Positions 1-11,990 are shown, numbered from the stretch's first letter. The stretch is DNA of 64,000 bases from Pisaster brevispinus (GCA_023634235.1 JAMKCF010000011.1:4482001-4546000); one strand, 5' to 3'. The notes: generated from the letters alone by a model not told the origin. Made by a program: numbers and translations.

Positions 1-1938
1 ACCCATTGGGCGCACACCGTCGTAGTCTACGGTCATCCATCAGAGGCGTGTGTATATACCGGTCATTATGATCTCTTTTACTTTGTTCAGAGTCGAATGC
101 TTTACCGGTGAGAGCGTTTGGTTCCACTTTGAGCTGGAGATTCGGCAAACATTGTAAATTGTTATGCAATGTATATTAATTGAACACGGAGTTGTTATAC
201 ATGACGGTTGTCTCATGTCTCATGTTGGCCAATATTATGTTCCCGGATGATTTGAAACGCTTCAACCATCACATTGTTGGTGTGGAATCCGCAGTTCAGC
301 CTGACTGAAACGCACGGGATACTCACACACATGGCGTCATGTACTTTCGGTATGTAGTTTAGGTTGCCAGTGTATTTTATTTGTTCGTGTTCATTATCCT
401 ATCTGCACTATTATTCTTGTGTGGTAGTAGAAACAGAAATGGCAGGTAAATAATTATTATGGGAGGCAATAACATCATCTGGAATTGAGGATCTACATCT
501 CTTCTTGGGTAGATTTGAAACTTAATGACAAGTTGCGTGACTTTGCCAACGACAAAATAGTTTTAACATTGGCACTAGGCCTACGCCTAAAACTTAAAAG
601 GGCCCGCTGCCATTTAGTATTTTGGTTTGATGCCATAGACAGTGATAAAACTGATTTTTTTTAAATTACTCGTTGCACTTTTAAGCACGTTTGATGAAGG
701 TGAGAGTGCACCGTTGGGTATACGCGAGGTTGCCGATCGTTTACAGGGCGAAACAGAAGAGATGCACTATACTTAGTCAATGGAGTCGACAATCAAATCA
801 CTCAGAAGATGAAAACGTAGCCAGGTTTGCTCGTGGATTAAGATCTTCCTTGAGAGCATAATCAAAATAAATGTCAAATCAAAACAGCCAACAAGTTTTG
901 GCTGAGGCGATCGATTTTTTCAAGATTGGGTGGATGGATGGAGAGTAGTGACAAAATTTCTAGTCCAGTGAATCCGGTTGGTTTTAAACAACTTCAAACC
1001 AAGACGAAATTCCTGAAGGCAGAAGAAAGTTTGAACAAAATGCTGACTTGAATTTGAATTATTAGTTATTACGAATTGTTCAGTTTCATGGGGGGGGGGG
1101 GGGGGATTGACGACCACCGACCGATTAAAGGGGGGTTGGGGGATGCGGCGAGCGAATGGGGAACCCGTGATTGGCTGTAAGTTTAGTGGCGATGAGGGCG
1201 CTCTTTTTCATGATTTTTTTTTCCAAAACAAGGAAGAACGTTCGATCCGCGCGTCGCGAATCTCTCGCACGTACACACAAGCCGCTCGACGCGACGCGTC
1301 GCGTCGAGCGGCTTGTGTGTGTGTACGTACGTGCGAGAGATTCGCGATCATCGACGTCGCGATCGTTTATGTGTTGTGTTCATTGATTGATCTCTCTGTA
1401 CAATATAATAATATATAGATCAATAATGGTTGTGTTTGTGTGTGTGACGTTCGTCATCGGATAGCAGGGACTAAAAAGCTAAGTTGTAAGATCTTAGAAA
1501 CTAAAATTGCTCAAAAGGATGATTTTTTCTTAAAACTAGACATACATGGAAATTGTGAAAAGGCTGATTTGTTAGAATTATAAGACAAGTGTAAAATCAA
1601 TCTTATTTATTTAGTAGAGTATATATAAAAGTATTCATTCTTTTGCTTGCACCAGTGCACGGGACGGGATTGAGTAAACGCATTTACCACAGTAAGTTAA
1701 ATCTGTTTATACACCCAAAAAAAAAAAAAAAAAAGTTACAAAACTAACGTTACACTGTCATTCAAATAGCACTTTTCAGCAGATTTTCAATTTTCAATCA
1801 AGTTTGCACTGGTTGTATTTGAAAGAATCGGCTATGACGTATGATGAGCTTAATTAATGAAATTGTCTTTATTCGGTATTTAATTAGATAAAAAGTATTC
1901 GATGAGTGAGAGGAAAAGTGACAAATTAATTCTTAAAC
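1..1938. other. Upstream region without a supported gene
   Basis: No exon with matching splice sites and recognisable protein was found on either strand. A G16 homopolymer sits at 1090-1105, an A-tract near 1718-1734 and a long palindrome at 1253-1349. A short ATG with a donor-like GTATGT follows at 331-350 but nothing ties it to a gene. The CATSPER2 promoter and 5' UTR must lie in the last part of this region, but no clear core promoter element is visible. Confidence 0.6.
1253..1349. repeat. Long GC-rich palindrome
   Basis: The sequence folds on itself around position 1296/1297. The inner 32 bp (1281-1312) are a perfect palindrome rich in CG steps. The arms continue outward through acacacaa/ttgtgtgt and gaatctctcgcac/gtgcgagagattc, with a few extra bases (gtgtgtac) on the right. 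This is seen directly. It may be a fold-back transposon relic or a cruciform-forming locus; its function is unknown. Confidence 0.85.
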
Positions 1939-4900
1939 ATGGAGGAGACTGCCAGTAAGCAACTTTTTGATGAGCTTACTCCCCAAGCCGAGATCTTCCG
2001 TTCTAAACTTATTGAGGACTTTCACCTGTTGGACAGTCTTGATGAGCATGGGCAGTCTGATGTACCCAAATATTACTCACAGGAATTCTCTGGTAATGGT
2101 AAATGATTAAATAGTAAAATACCAATATTTATTTTTAAACAACTGATAACAACACAGACAGTAACATAATGAACACTTCAAAACCTTTTTGGACCCATGT
2201 TCAGTTTTAAATACTAATATCTGATATAATTAAGTATCCAATCACAAAGCCTGCCTGCATGTCGTCCAATTATCTCAGACTTATGTCATACTGTACTAAA
2301 AACTCATTAATACTTGTCCTAGATGTTTCATCAAATTGATATGCATCCAATGTTTGTTTCAGTTCGAACTATAGCTCAGTAGATGGATTGCACATGATGT
2401 CATTGACCGCCATCTTTGATAACAAACAATGGAAAAGTGCACGCTCAAACGCGCTGCACACACCTCTCAGCCAATTGATAGCCTTTCAAGCGTGCACGCT
2501 TCATCATTGATGGCGGCCAATGCAAGGGGTCTGTATGGGAGCGTTAATTTTGTCTGTAGTTTTTTTTTCCAGTTTTTAACTAAATAATCTTCTTTGATTT
2601 CTTCTCTATTTTTGTCTGTTGAGCACTTACGGATTTGTTGCTAACTAATTTTTGTTTGTTTGACTAATTTGACTAATATATACTAATGTCATTCTTCATG
2701 TAATACAACAATATTAATTCTTTGAAGTACTCTTGTAAATTTGTGTTGAACAATAAACCTAAATAAATGGAGGGGGAATGGTCTCTGTGTGACCCTCAAA
2801 AATAAATAAAAATTTTACCCAGTCAGTTTCCATTTCGGTTTGTTACTTTGGTGCGTATATGAATGAACATATAAAAAGAAACATTTAATGCTGTGAATGG
2901 CTGTGCATTCTTTTGTGGAAAATCTTTCGAATGTGCACTCCTAAATATTTCATTTGACTTACTTTTATTGTTTTCATCTCCAAGATAACATGAAGCTTCA
3001 CAAGATGATGTTAGACAATCCAGGAGGACTTGTCAAGTTTCAGGTGTACTCAAGCAAAGATAAAGCAGAGATCAGCAAGAGTGATCGTCGAAAGAACCGT
3101 GTCCGCAATAAGAACTCCATAAATCCAGCTCTGAATATATGGGCAAATTTTGTGCTGAAGAGTATCCTTTATAAAAGCTACATTGCTCTTTGAACCATAG
3201 ATGGGATTTCTATACCCCCCTTCCCTTCCCATCTTCCATCCTGCCGCCTGAGCTTTGAGCTTCCTTCATGTTAATGAAGCCCAATGACAGTTTTGTTCAC
3301 ACTTTTTTTTTCAAGTAGGAAATGCAATGGACTGTTTAACTACCTAAATTATGGACATTTCCCTCTTAACATTGCACCCAACACAGAGTAAGAATGGACC
3401 CTTAAGATGTGCCTAAACTCAAATCAAGAGTGGCCTCAGGGAAGGGTGGGGTCCGAGAAGACAGCGAAGAATATTATTTGAAAGAGGCAAATAAAAAGAC
3501 TTCATAGCAATTAATTTACCAACAAGCTGTGTTTTTTAACTCAACCATTTTTTCTACAAATCTGAGTGACCTGTTTGTAAACAGACTTTCTGAAAGAAGT
3601 TGATTACAGGAAATTGGTGTGGGCAACAATTTGACTTTGATTGAGCCTCCCACATCAGTTATTTTGAACTCAGTTTGTACCCTCGCTTCCAATTGTAAAT
3701 GTTCTTACTTTACGTAGCATTACCTTAACAACATGAAGGCTCTCTCTTCCAGAATTTTATGCTGATCTTAATTTTGGCGAACTCCATTGCTCTTGGAATA
3801 CAATCAGGTAATTTTGTTTGTATTAATCATTAAATAATCTGTCATTGAATACATTATGATAAAAAAATTTATAATAATAATAATACTGCACTTTCAAATG
3901 CCTTCCTTTGTCAGAGGTGTCCAGTAATGACGACCCAGGCCTATCTGGTTTGAAGCAAGCCCTTGTTATCTTTGACTACTGTTCCTTGTTCATCTTCATG
4001 ATGGAAATCATTCTCAAATGGATGGATGACTTTATATCATTCTGGAAGAATGGATGGAATATCTTTGACTTTATTGTCACAGTTGGGGTAGGTACATGTA
4101 GCTGATTTAACCAGTGGTATATTTTGTAATTCATTTTGAAGAGCAAACCGCTATGTAATGCGACATAATTGCTTCAGGATCATACACTATAAAGAGCCTG
4201 TAGTTTATTGATTACATGTTTTGATTACTAATATTTATAATTAGCATAGCATTTAATAATTAATTAATCTTTCTACAGAGGTGCAAGTATTGCAGGTGCA
4301 AATGCTTCTGATTTTATGTGTTGGAAAGCGTACATGCTGCATAGTTTAAAACTATCTGATTAAAATCTAATAACAAAACTGTTAATATTATTTCAAAAAT
4401 ATGCTGTAAACTTTTTATTTTATTGGAATATTATTGCTAAAGAATCTCCTTGTTGGGCCTATTTGAAAACAAATCTGAACTCAATTTCATGGCTCTGCAA
4501 AAATAGGAGTTTATGATAGAGAAATCTGCGCTTAACAACTCAGTAATTCACAGGTTAGCAAGGAGTTTTTTTTTAATGTAGGCCTAGTTCACAGTATTCA
4601 GCATTCTTTGCTTACACAGCTATAGCAGAAATTTTGCGCTAACCTTGTAAGCAGAGAATGGTAACCATGTAAGCAGAGAACTTCACAGTGTAAGCAGAGC
4701 TATGTAAACTTAACATTGCATTTTTTTCTTCTCTCTCTCTGAAGTCATTTGTTCCAGAGATCATTGCATTTACTGCTGGTGATCTGAAGGAGTTGCGAGT
4801 CATAGTTAGTAATCTACGAGTCTTTCGTATCTTACGATCCCTCAAGATGGTGTCTCGCTTCCAGCAGGCGCGACTGATTGCTTTGGCTATCACCAAAGCC

Positions 4901-7900
4901 TTTAAGGTCATGTCAATCTCAATCAACTAAGCCATTCTAAGCCATTCTAAGCCATTCTAAGCCATTCTAAGCCATTTCTAAGCCATTTCTAAAAGCCATG
5001 ATGAGAGCAAAGCTCTGCAGTTTTAGACATTCCTTAGAAAAATCACACGGCAAAACGTTTGCTGCCATGTAAATAAACTTGCACTTAACAAACCTATTTT
5101 CTATTAAACAAACTAAATTTAACCTCAGCCTAGATGCACCATCTTGTTTTTCTGTTATTCAAAATGAATGCAACCAAACTGAGGCTGGGATGGCAGAATA
5201 GTCTGATCCCTTTAGGTACCATGAGAATCAGGTCTCATTTATTCCATCGAATGCCAGGAACATGACAATGAGTGATTAAAATCTATGAGAGAAGAACTTG
5301 CCCAAACGAAAACGAAGAATGAAATTTCATGTATGGCTGGTATAGTTTTGTTTCAATGAATGCTAAATGAGATGAATATGTGCAAAGGTTTTACTCGTGT
5401 ATCCTTCTATTTCATATCCATTAGGCCATGACGTTCATCATGTTACTACTACTTCTTTTTGCTTACATCTTTGCTATTGCTGGAGTCATCTTCTTTGATG
5501 ACTACACTAGGTCAGACCGACAAGATTTACTCTATAAAGACAGCTTCAGGTACAAGATGTGAAAACTTGTCTGTATATTCTGACTCAGTGACTTGATTTT
5601 TCTGTCCAGACGGTACAACCATATAGAGCAATCCATGTCAGATAAGAAGACCACCGTTTGTGCATTCAATGCTTTTTAAAGTTAAAAATCACAGAATTAT
5701 ACACGAAATCAACAGAAATAGAACCAATCTGTAATTGAATACAAACTACTGAGTTTACAGTATAATCTTGTTGCAAAGATGAGACAATAATCACTTTTTA
5801 CTTTCTTGCTGTATTTGACAAAACTTTAATCTCAATGAGTACTTCTTTTGGAGCTAAACAATGTAAAGACAAGCTAAGAAAGCATTCAAGGAATTATTTA
5901 CAGCATCACAATTTAGTTTGATTTGTTTCATTCTACAGTGAACCTCAGGTGCTTCCATTTTGAAAGAAAATCATAAATAAACTTTTATTTTATTTTATGT
6001 ATTTGGGTGTTTGGTACGTTAATCCGGAGGTCGTTGGTTCAAGTCCCGCTCCAGTCAAATTTTCTTTGTTCAAACCCAAAGTATTTGGGTGTGTAACAAA
6101 GATATAAATAATGGTGACACTATAAGTGGTATGTACACTCTCTTGTTCAAGTTTAATCTCTAGTCTGGCAGCACACTGCATGAGATTGTACCCTCCCTTG
6201 AGTTCAATGGCTAGATTGGCAGCACAGTGCATTTAAATTGGATTGTACCCACATTTCTAGTTTTGTCATAAGTTGTTTGAAGGTTTGTGTACTCTTATAT
6301 CCCTGGCTCCCTGCAGTACGATTACCAATGCACTGATCACATTGTTCCAGCTCTTCACATTGGATCAATGGTACAAGGTACTGATGGACATGTGGAAGGT
6401 TACCGACCGATTCTTCACTATGTTTTACATCATGTTGTGGATCTGCATCGGTTCCTTCATATTCCGCAATATCTTTGTTGGAATCATGGGTGAGCAATGC
6501 AACATCTAACTAGTGGTTGATAAAAATGGTGGATTTTATTCTGATACCAATAACTGAACACCCACCCATTATCAATAAGTCAACATGTTTAATTTCAATC
6601 AATCAGTGTACGAACATAATTATACTCAAACAGCTCAAGTCGCCCTGACACTAACAACAGACCTTTAACATGGTGCGGCCATCTTGATTTTCTCCCATTC
6701 AAATCAATGTTACCAAACTGAGGCTGGAAGGAGAAATGGTCTGGTTCCTTTTTACACAACCAATACTAGCATCCAACTCTGTTACTGGATACAGGGAACA
6801 TGACCAAGATGGTGCCAGCATGATAAAGGTCAATTGACTATTTAGAATTATTTTTGCTCTTTCTTGCCTTAGTTTCAGATCAAGAAGGGATTGTGAAAAT
6901 AACCGGATGTTTGAGGGTTGGTTTCAGACTGAGCTAACCGTTGGTACTCCTTGCGAAGCAGGGTTTAGCAATCTAATTATTATTTTATTTTTTCCCAGTG
7001 AATAATTTCCAGTCTATCCGTAATGACCTCTTTAATGAGGTCAAAGGTCATGCAGAGACAAGAGAGATTGCTCGCAATGCAGAGAGGAGCTAATTAAACA
7101 GGACCAGAAGCTTAAAGCAAGGTCAGCTGAATTTAAACGGGTTTTAAAATAACCCATCATCTTTTTAACCAGGCTTAAGTTAACTTATTTCGGGTCTATG
7201 ATGGGCTGATTGCAAGGTTGGCTGAGTTCAGTCAGGTTAAATGTCAATCAATGATCCACTTTACCAGGATTAAATAGATTTGAGATTTGAGATTTGAGAT
7301 TTGAAATGGTTTATTAAAAAAACAAAGACCATCGCAGCCGAAGGCTGAATTGCAGTCTAATTACAAAGAGATAAAATAACCAAAATTACAAAGAGTTAAA
7401 AAAAACAAAAAAACTCTAGTTACATGTTTGCATCACTGTATGTCCATGTATCTCAGGCGAATGACAATCACAGCCAATCAGCAGTTACTCTTTGAGGCGA
7501 ACCAAAGTGAAGAAGAAAATATCTCCAAATCTGCAACGGCTTCATCACAACACAGGTATGCACAGCTTACCTGACCAGTCCAATAAACACGTTCATATAC
7601 ACAACAGAATTTCAAAAAGTTTGGCCGAATTTGTTTTCCACAATGGTGAATAAATTTGAATGAGTCCTGAAATAGTTGTTTAATAGCATCTGTGTCTAAA
7701 CATTAAAATATGAGAACATATTTCAAAACTTGACAAGTAACTGATCATATCTTTAAACATTTAAGCAATACATGAAGGAACTTACTGAAATTTCTTTATG
7801 GGAAAAAAAAGGGGAATCAAAGAAACAACTTAGAAAAAAAACCGTCAAAATCAAAATCATTAGTCAAATAAAAACGGCCGTTTGTGGAATGATTTTTCAA

Positions 7901-9496
7901 AGCTGGTTCATGTAGTTTCTTTCTTGCCCATGTTAATTTTTTAATTTCCATATCATTTGAAATGACTAGAAGATGTTGATATAATTAATACTCAATACTG
8001 TCTTACCTAGCACGAAAGATGCAACGAAAGAAAACGAACAACCCAAAGAAGCGTGGGCAAGGTGAGAACAAAATACTGGTAAAGGTCAGAAAGAAATAAA
8101 CTTTGAAGCATCTGATTGGTATGTTTTTTTTACTTAGAACATGAAACTTAAGAAACGATAAGTTTATATCCAGTCATTGGTGTTACATATCTGCATGCCA
8201 TCAGGTAGTGATATGAAAGCCATCATGATTCAGGCATAACGCTCCAGTTTTGTGAGTAAAAGACCACATTTGATACTCCAAATGTCCTTTAAAAGGCACT
8301 AAAATCTAGACAACAGCATAAAATGTTTTTCCATGGAGTGTCAGACAGTGTTTGTATTTACTGAAGATTATTATTTCTAAATGTCTGTCAGTGCTTCTGA
8401 AGGAAAACTATCCCAAGGAACTGTAGAAGAAGTCACAAGACAGATAAGTTATATCCAAATGGAAGATGAACAATCTTCAGAGAGTAAGTAATTGATTCCA
8501 ATCTATTTATTACTAACGTAACAATAAGAGTTCAGCTCAACTTGAAAAGTACAACAGGATTTTAAATACTTCAGTTACGTTTAGAGAGCAATCATACATA
8601 GAAGAATATGAGTATGGTTTGTTATGTCTGTATAATATGCACAGATGTTGAATCTCAAGCATACATGTCAGGCATAAGTTATGCAGTAGAACTTTTGCTA
8701 CCATTGCACTAGAATGACACCATAACGACCATCTTGGTCACATTCTCTTTTTTTTATAATGGTAGTTCTAAATTATATGGAAATGGGACCAGACTATTTT
8801 GCCTTCCAGTCTCACTTTGGTTATACGTGTATTGCTTTGAATGGAGATTTAAAAGTCGGTACTTTGATCCATGTCTTGAGATTGTTTCTAACTCTGTTCA
8901 GATTGGGAGAAGCTTGTACATGATAACATGCAGCTCTTGTTGAAGACACCATCAGAGACTCTATGGCCAAGAGACACTCTCTTCAGGTACTTCCAATTGA
9001 TGGAATCCCTCCAAGAAAATCTTCAAGAAAGACAAGATCTCATGGATCTCTCTTGTAAGAATAAACTCACTAAATAAACTTTCTGAAGTTAATGTGTGTT
9101 AATGTTTACAGTGTTGAAGTCGTGATCTTGTCTCAACAATCATGTATTCTGTAATCATGTAATTTGTAAATCTTGTTTTTTCATCGAATCTCAAAACTTT
9201 GTCTTGTTGCTACACGTACCACTAAAACTTGTGCTCAGAATTTGGTTTGATTTGATTATTTTCATCTTACTAAGTACACATGTAATCAATGCCTATCCCA
9301 GTTATAACCATTAATTAAGTTGGATAAAACTCGACAACATGAATAATTTTAAGTTGATTATTCACTGTAAAACAAGACATAGACTCCACAACTTACTATT
9401 TACTAATAAAGCCTTTCACTTAGTTTATCTAACGACCTTCATTGAACCATTTTGTCGTTTACAGATCATGCGTTATTGCAGATATTTGACTCTTAG
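1939..9496 (+). CDS. CATSPER2: CATSPER2, sperm cation channel pore-forming subunit 2 (13 exons, one frame break)
   Basis: One of the four pore subunits of the CatSper calcium channel of the sperm flagellum, where it admits Ca2+ during motility changes. Translated exons give a single six-helix voltage-gated channel domain: S1 from about residue 113, an S4 sensor with R211, R218, R221, R224 and K227, and a pore loop with the TLDQW filter at about 303-307 ([T]xDxW as in CatSper). The short motif DYTRSDRQDL after S5 and the C-terminal WPRDTLFRYFQLMESLQ match human CATSPER2, as I remember it, rather than CATSPER1, 3 or 4. Spliced length is 528 aa after bridging the break (human about 530). Exons: 1939-2098, 2985-3161, 3739-3807, 3915-4087, 4745-4906, 5425-5549, 6317-6489, 6999-7121, 7457-7555, 8011-8061, 8392-8483, 8902-9054, 9465-9496. 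Exon 1 could instead end at 2092 (tandem donors, minus two residues). All phases agree except inside exon 8, where TAA appears at 7091. Confidence 0.92.
2380..2536. mobile_element. Fold-back MITE, TAGACCCCCTTGCA family (copy 1)
   Basis: Lies in CATSPER2 intron 1. CATTGACCGCCATC near the left end pairs with GATGGCGGCCAATG near the right end (13 of 14), and AGTGCACGCT pairs with GCGTGCACGCT further in. The right end, tgcaaggggtctgta, resembles the ends of the two elements at 10836-11148. Confidence 0.6.
3162..3738 (+). other. U12-type (minor) intron of CATSPER2
   Basis: The intron begins GTATCCTTT, a perfect minor-spliceosome 5' site, and has CCTTAAC at 3723-3729 as a branch site, with branch A 3728 ten bases before the acceptor at 3737-3738. 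Using this acceptor gives FVLKSSLFQNFMLIL across the junction, which aligns without gap to the human VLECPLFKNF stretch. The ordinary-looking downstream acceptor (ttccag at 3752) gives the wrong frame. Confidence 0.85.
4928..5000 (+). repeat. 10-11 bp minisatellite (gccattctaa)
   Basis: Four copies of gccattctaa, followed by two of gccatttctaa and a decayed end. It starts about 20 bp after the donor of CATSPER2 exon 5. Confidence 0.9.
5120..5240 (+). repeat. Dispersed repeat (accaaactgaggctgg family), copy 1
   Basis: Contains caaccaaactgaggctgggatggcagaatagtctg-type sequence in CATSPER2 intron 5, also found at 6669-6822, reversed at 8710-8860 and in weaker form at 62380-62470. No coding capacity is seen, so it is probably a non-autonomous element. 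Confidence 0.65.
6036..6046 (+). repeat. tRNA-like B box, SINE relic
   Basis: ggttcaagtcc matches the RNA polymerase III B-box consensus. No cloverleaf or clear A box surrounds it, so this is taken as the remains of a tRNA-derived SINE in CATSPER2 intron 6, not a tRNA gene. Confidence 0.45.
6669..6822 (+). mobile_element. Dispersed fold-back repeat (accaaactgaggctgg family), copy 2
   Basis: CATSPER2 intron 7. The ends are inverted (ggtgcggccatcttga and tgaccaagatggtgcc), and the body carries accaaactgaggctggaagg and ggtctggttcc. This is the clearest copy of the family. Confidence 0.65.
7263..7350 (+). repeat. agatttg short tandem repeat and adjoining repeat end
   Basis: Four copies of gatttga(g) run into atggtttattaaaaaaacaaagaccatcgcag in CATSPER2 intron 8. 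The pattern resembles the end of a retroposed or fold-back element. No coding is seen. Confidence 0.4.
8710..8860 (-). mobile_element. Dispersed fold-back repeat, copy 3 (reversed)
   Basis: CATSPER2 intron 11. The reverse complement reads accaaagtgagactggaaggcaaaatagtctggtcc, matching the copies at 5120 and 6669. A weak open frame across it (8734-8943) is not considered a gene. Confidence 0.6.
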
Positions 9497-9743
9497 CCGA
9501 TGGATGTGACTGTAAGAAACGATTTGGAGTAGAGCAATGACATACAGCACCTGGAGTCTCATCTTACACAATATAAATCTTGTCAAAGTTGTTGGTTTGA
9601 AGAATTGTTTCATATTATTGACTTCTATAAATTTTTTTCAGTTTTGTTGTAACATTAAAATGATGTAATTTGCATCTTGAAAATCAACTCTTTTTATTCT
9701 TGGAGTGCTTTTAATTTTCCATTTAGTTTGAAAAGTTTCGACA

Positions 9744-9749
9744 AATAAA
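9744..9749 (+). terminator. CATSPER2 polyadenylation signal
   Basis: AATAAA about 250 bp after the CATSPER2 stop codon. Further AATAAA-like motifs follow near 9811. Confidence 0.6.
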
Positions 9750-10835
9750 AATGTTTATCTCTTGTTTTGTAACTGTTTTCTTTTTAAAACTAACCGTTAA
9801 AATTGTTTAATAAATAAGAGCTGTCCTCAAATTTTGGTAAACACACCGTACATAGTTTGATTAATACAACAAGAACACTCAGAGTACAGCAAACAACTCT
9901 TATTAACTTCAGAAAATCTTAAAACTAAATTAGTTGTTTCAAAGTAAAAATGTCTTTTATTCTTTTCCATGCAGCGATGCGCATACAATTAAAACCACTA
10001 TAGGATTTAGCATTTATGTGTACTCCCACCACAATACAAAGCATTATGCATTTAGAGAGTACTGTTCATTAGTTAAAATCAAAGAAATAGTTAGTGGCCT
10101 GTTGTTTCAACCCTAACAGAGTCTTTCTTCAAGGCTAACAAATTAAGTAAATTAATACGTAAATTGTATAAACTTTCAATATAACAATGAGCAACTGATT
10201 ACAGCAATGGTTGGACTTGTCTGTAAAAGTCGATAGATAATCAGTCATTGAAGTCGAACCAATACAAACGGTAAAAGAAATTGCAAAATTCAAGGAAAGT
10301 GACAATTTTTAAAAAATGTGTACAACCGTGTTTGTAATCATAATTCGACTTAAAACTGCACGTAAGAAATTATACTGTCTTGTGTTAAAAAGGTAGTCAG
10401 GGTGTTTTATAAATTGTGACACTCCATGTAAAAAGCAGGCATTTTCACTTTTTCTGAGAACTGCCTGCTTTTGGCAGAGGGCATCACATTTATATATTAC
10501 TCAAATGTTCAAGTCAAAAAAGTTTTACTTTTGATTGAATTTGCTTACAGTCGTGGCAAATAACAGGAGTAGCCCTGCATTCCGACCGTATTCAAATAAT
10601 TTTTTGCATTTGTATTATTTGATTATGGGTTGTAATCCCACGTAGTCTTACCTTTTTAACCCTTAAACTATTTCATACTATAGCATCATTTCCTCTAACA
10701 AAGTCCAACACAATGATTGAAACTCAATTCCAAAATTGTGTAATTCTTTTCATGGTGATATGCCTTGCTATATATGCCAAACATCATCAGTGTAGGAGAG
10801 TAAACGTCTGTCCAAAAGAATCCGATAAAAACATG

Positions 10836-10989
10836 CTATAGACAGACCCCCTGCACAACGCACTCACACCCGCCTATTCTGAGAGTCAAAATCATGCATA
10901 AACATGCACAAAAGATTTGACTCCCAAAATGATGGAAATGGTTCGGAGGTTCGGAGGTGCACTCCGCATTGTGCATGGGGGGTCTATAG
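10836..10989. mobile_element. MITE, TAGACCCCCTTGCA family (copy 2)
   Basis: The left end ctatagacagaccccctgcacaac and right end attgtgcatggggggtctatag are inverted copies about 150 bp apart. It directly abuts a second copy of the same family. Confidence 0.7.
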
Positions 10990-10993
10990 AAAT

Positions 10994-11148
10994 CAATAGA
11001 ACCCCCCTTGCATAACGCGAAACGCTACAGGTCACGCACACGTTTTGACGCACAAAGAACAGCCATCGTCTAATGATGTGCCTCCTTTCGACCTCGGGGG
11101 GGGGGGTGCTTTTTGAGAGTGTGATGTCATATGCAAGGGGGTCTATTG
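10994..11148. mobile_element. MITE, TAGACCCCCTTGCA family (copy 3)
   Basis: Ends caatagaaccccccttgcata and tatgcaagggggtctattg form the terminal inverted repeat. It lies five bases from copy 2 and shares its length, so the two probably arose by insertion next to or into a related element. Confidence 0.7.
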
Positions 11149-11671
11149 GATTTTGATGGGCTTGGGTTGGCTAGAGGGAATGAGCAAGATCATGAAGTTA
11201 CACGATAATGTCCTGCATGAAAAACCTTTTACATGTTTTTGTATGATACAATTCTATACAATTAGCTCACTATTTACATGAATATTTATCAAGCAAATAT
11301 AGTCTGTACATTACATTACAAGAAAAATCAATGTACATTTTTTTCTACAGCTTGTCTACAAAAATAGATCAAGTAGATATTTAATCGAAAGACATTGCAC
11401 ACAGTTGTATAAACAAAGCCACCAAAATTGGCTGAATAGATAACACACTTCATTTCATAGCATCAGTACAAAAACTGTATCTTGATTTTGTTACAATGTA
11501 GCATCTGCACAACAGAGGCAAAAACATTGTATTTCAGCGCTGTTAACTTTATGTGTACAATGTACACCAGGGTAAGACCATGACAAACAAAACAGACACA
11601 AAGTTGTTTTTGCACTGATACAAAAAAAAAAGTTATATTGGAGTTTAGTCTCCTAAGGCATTATGATAATA

Positions 11672-11990
11672 ATAGTTTATCTTCCAGTACGCGCTAATCC
11701 TCCAATCAGATGCTCGAACCAGAGTGTGATATCAAGCGATAACCTACTCCCAGTTTTTATATATATCTGCCTATTGAGAGTGTCAATGCGTCACGCTCCG
11801 CATACGGTCAGTGCAAAAATTACATTCTAACCTTTGCGCGTGCATACTGTTCGTCATGACTTATACTAGGCTGGAAGATAAATTCGTTATCACACGCGCG
11901 CTCGTGGAATACAGAAAAATATAGCGCGTCTGCGTGCAGAATCTCTATATTTTTCCCTATTCCACTCGCGCTTGTGTGATAACTTATAAT
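11672..11990. mobile_element. Compound fold-back element
   Basis: An outer inverted pair (gtttatcttccagta near 11678 and ctggaagataaatt near 11872) is followed at about 11884-11983 by a second hairpin. The second hairpin's arms, gttatcacacgcgcgctcg and cgcgcttgtgtgataac, extend to about 39 bp with a few mismatches. There is no open frame. Confidence 0.65.

Noticed and set aside
331..350. Possible first exon ATGGCGTCATGTACTTTCG with a GTATGT donor
   Set aside because: Six codons with no matching downstream exon, so too little evidence.
3752..3753. Conventional acceptor ttccag for CATSPER2 exon 3
   Set aside because: It gives the wrong frame and loses the conserved SSLFQ segment; the acceptor at 3738 fits both frame and U12 branch site.
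6036..6046. tRNA gene
   Set aside because: Only a B box is present, with no acceptor stem or anticodon arm.
1939..9496. CATSPER4 or CATSPER3 identity
   Set aside because: The DYTRSDRQDL motif and the WPRDTLFRYF C-terminal block are those of CATSPER2.
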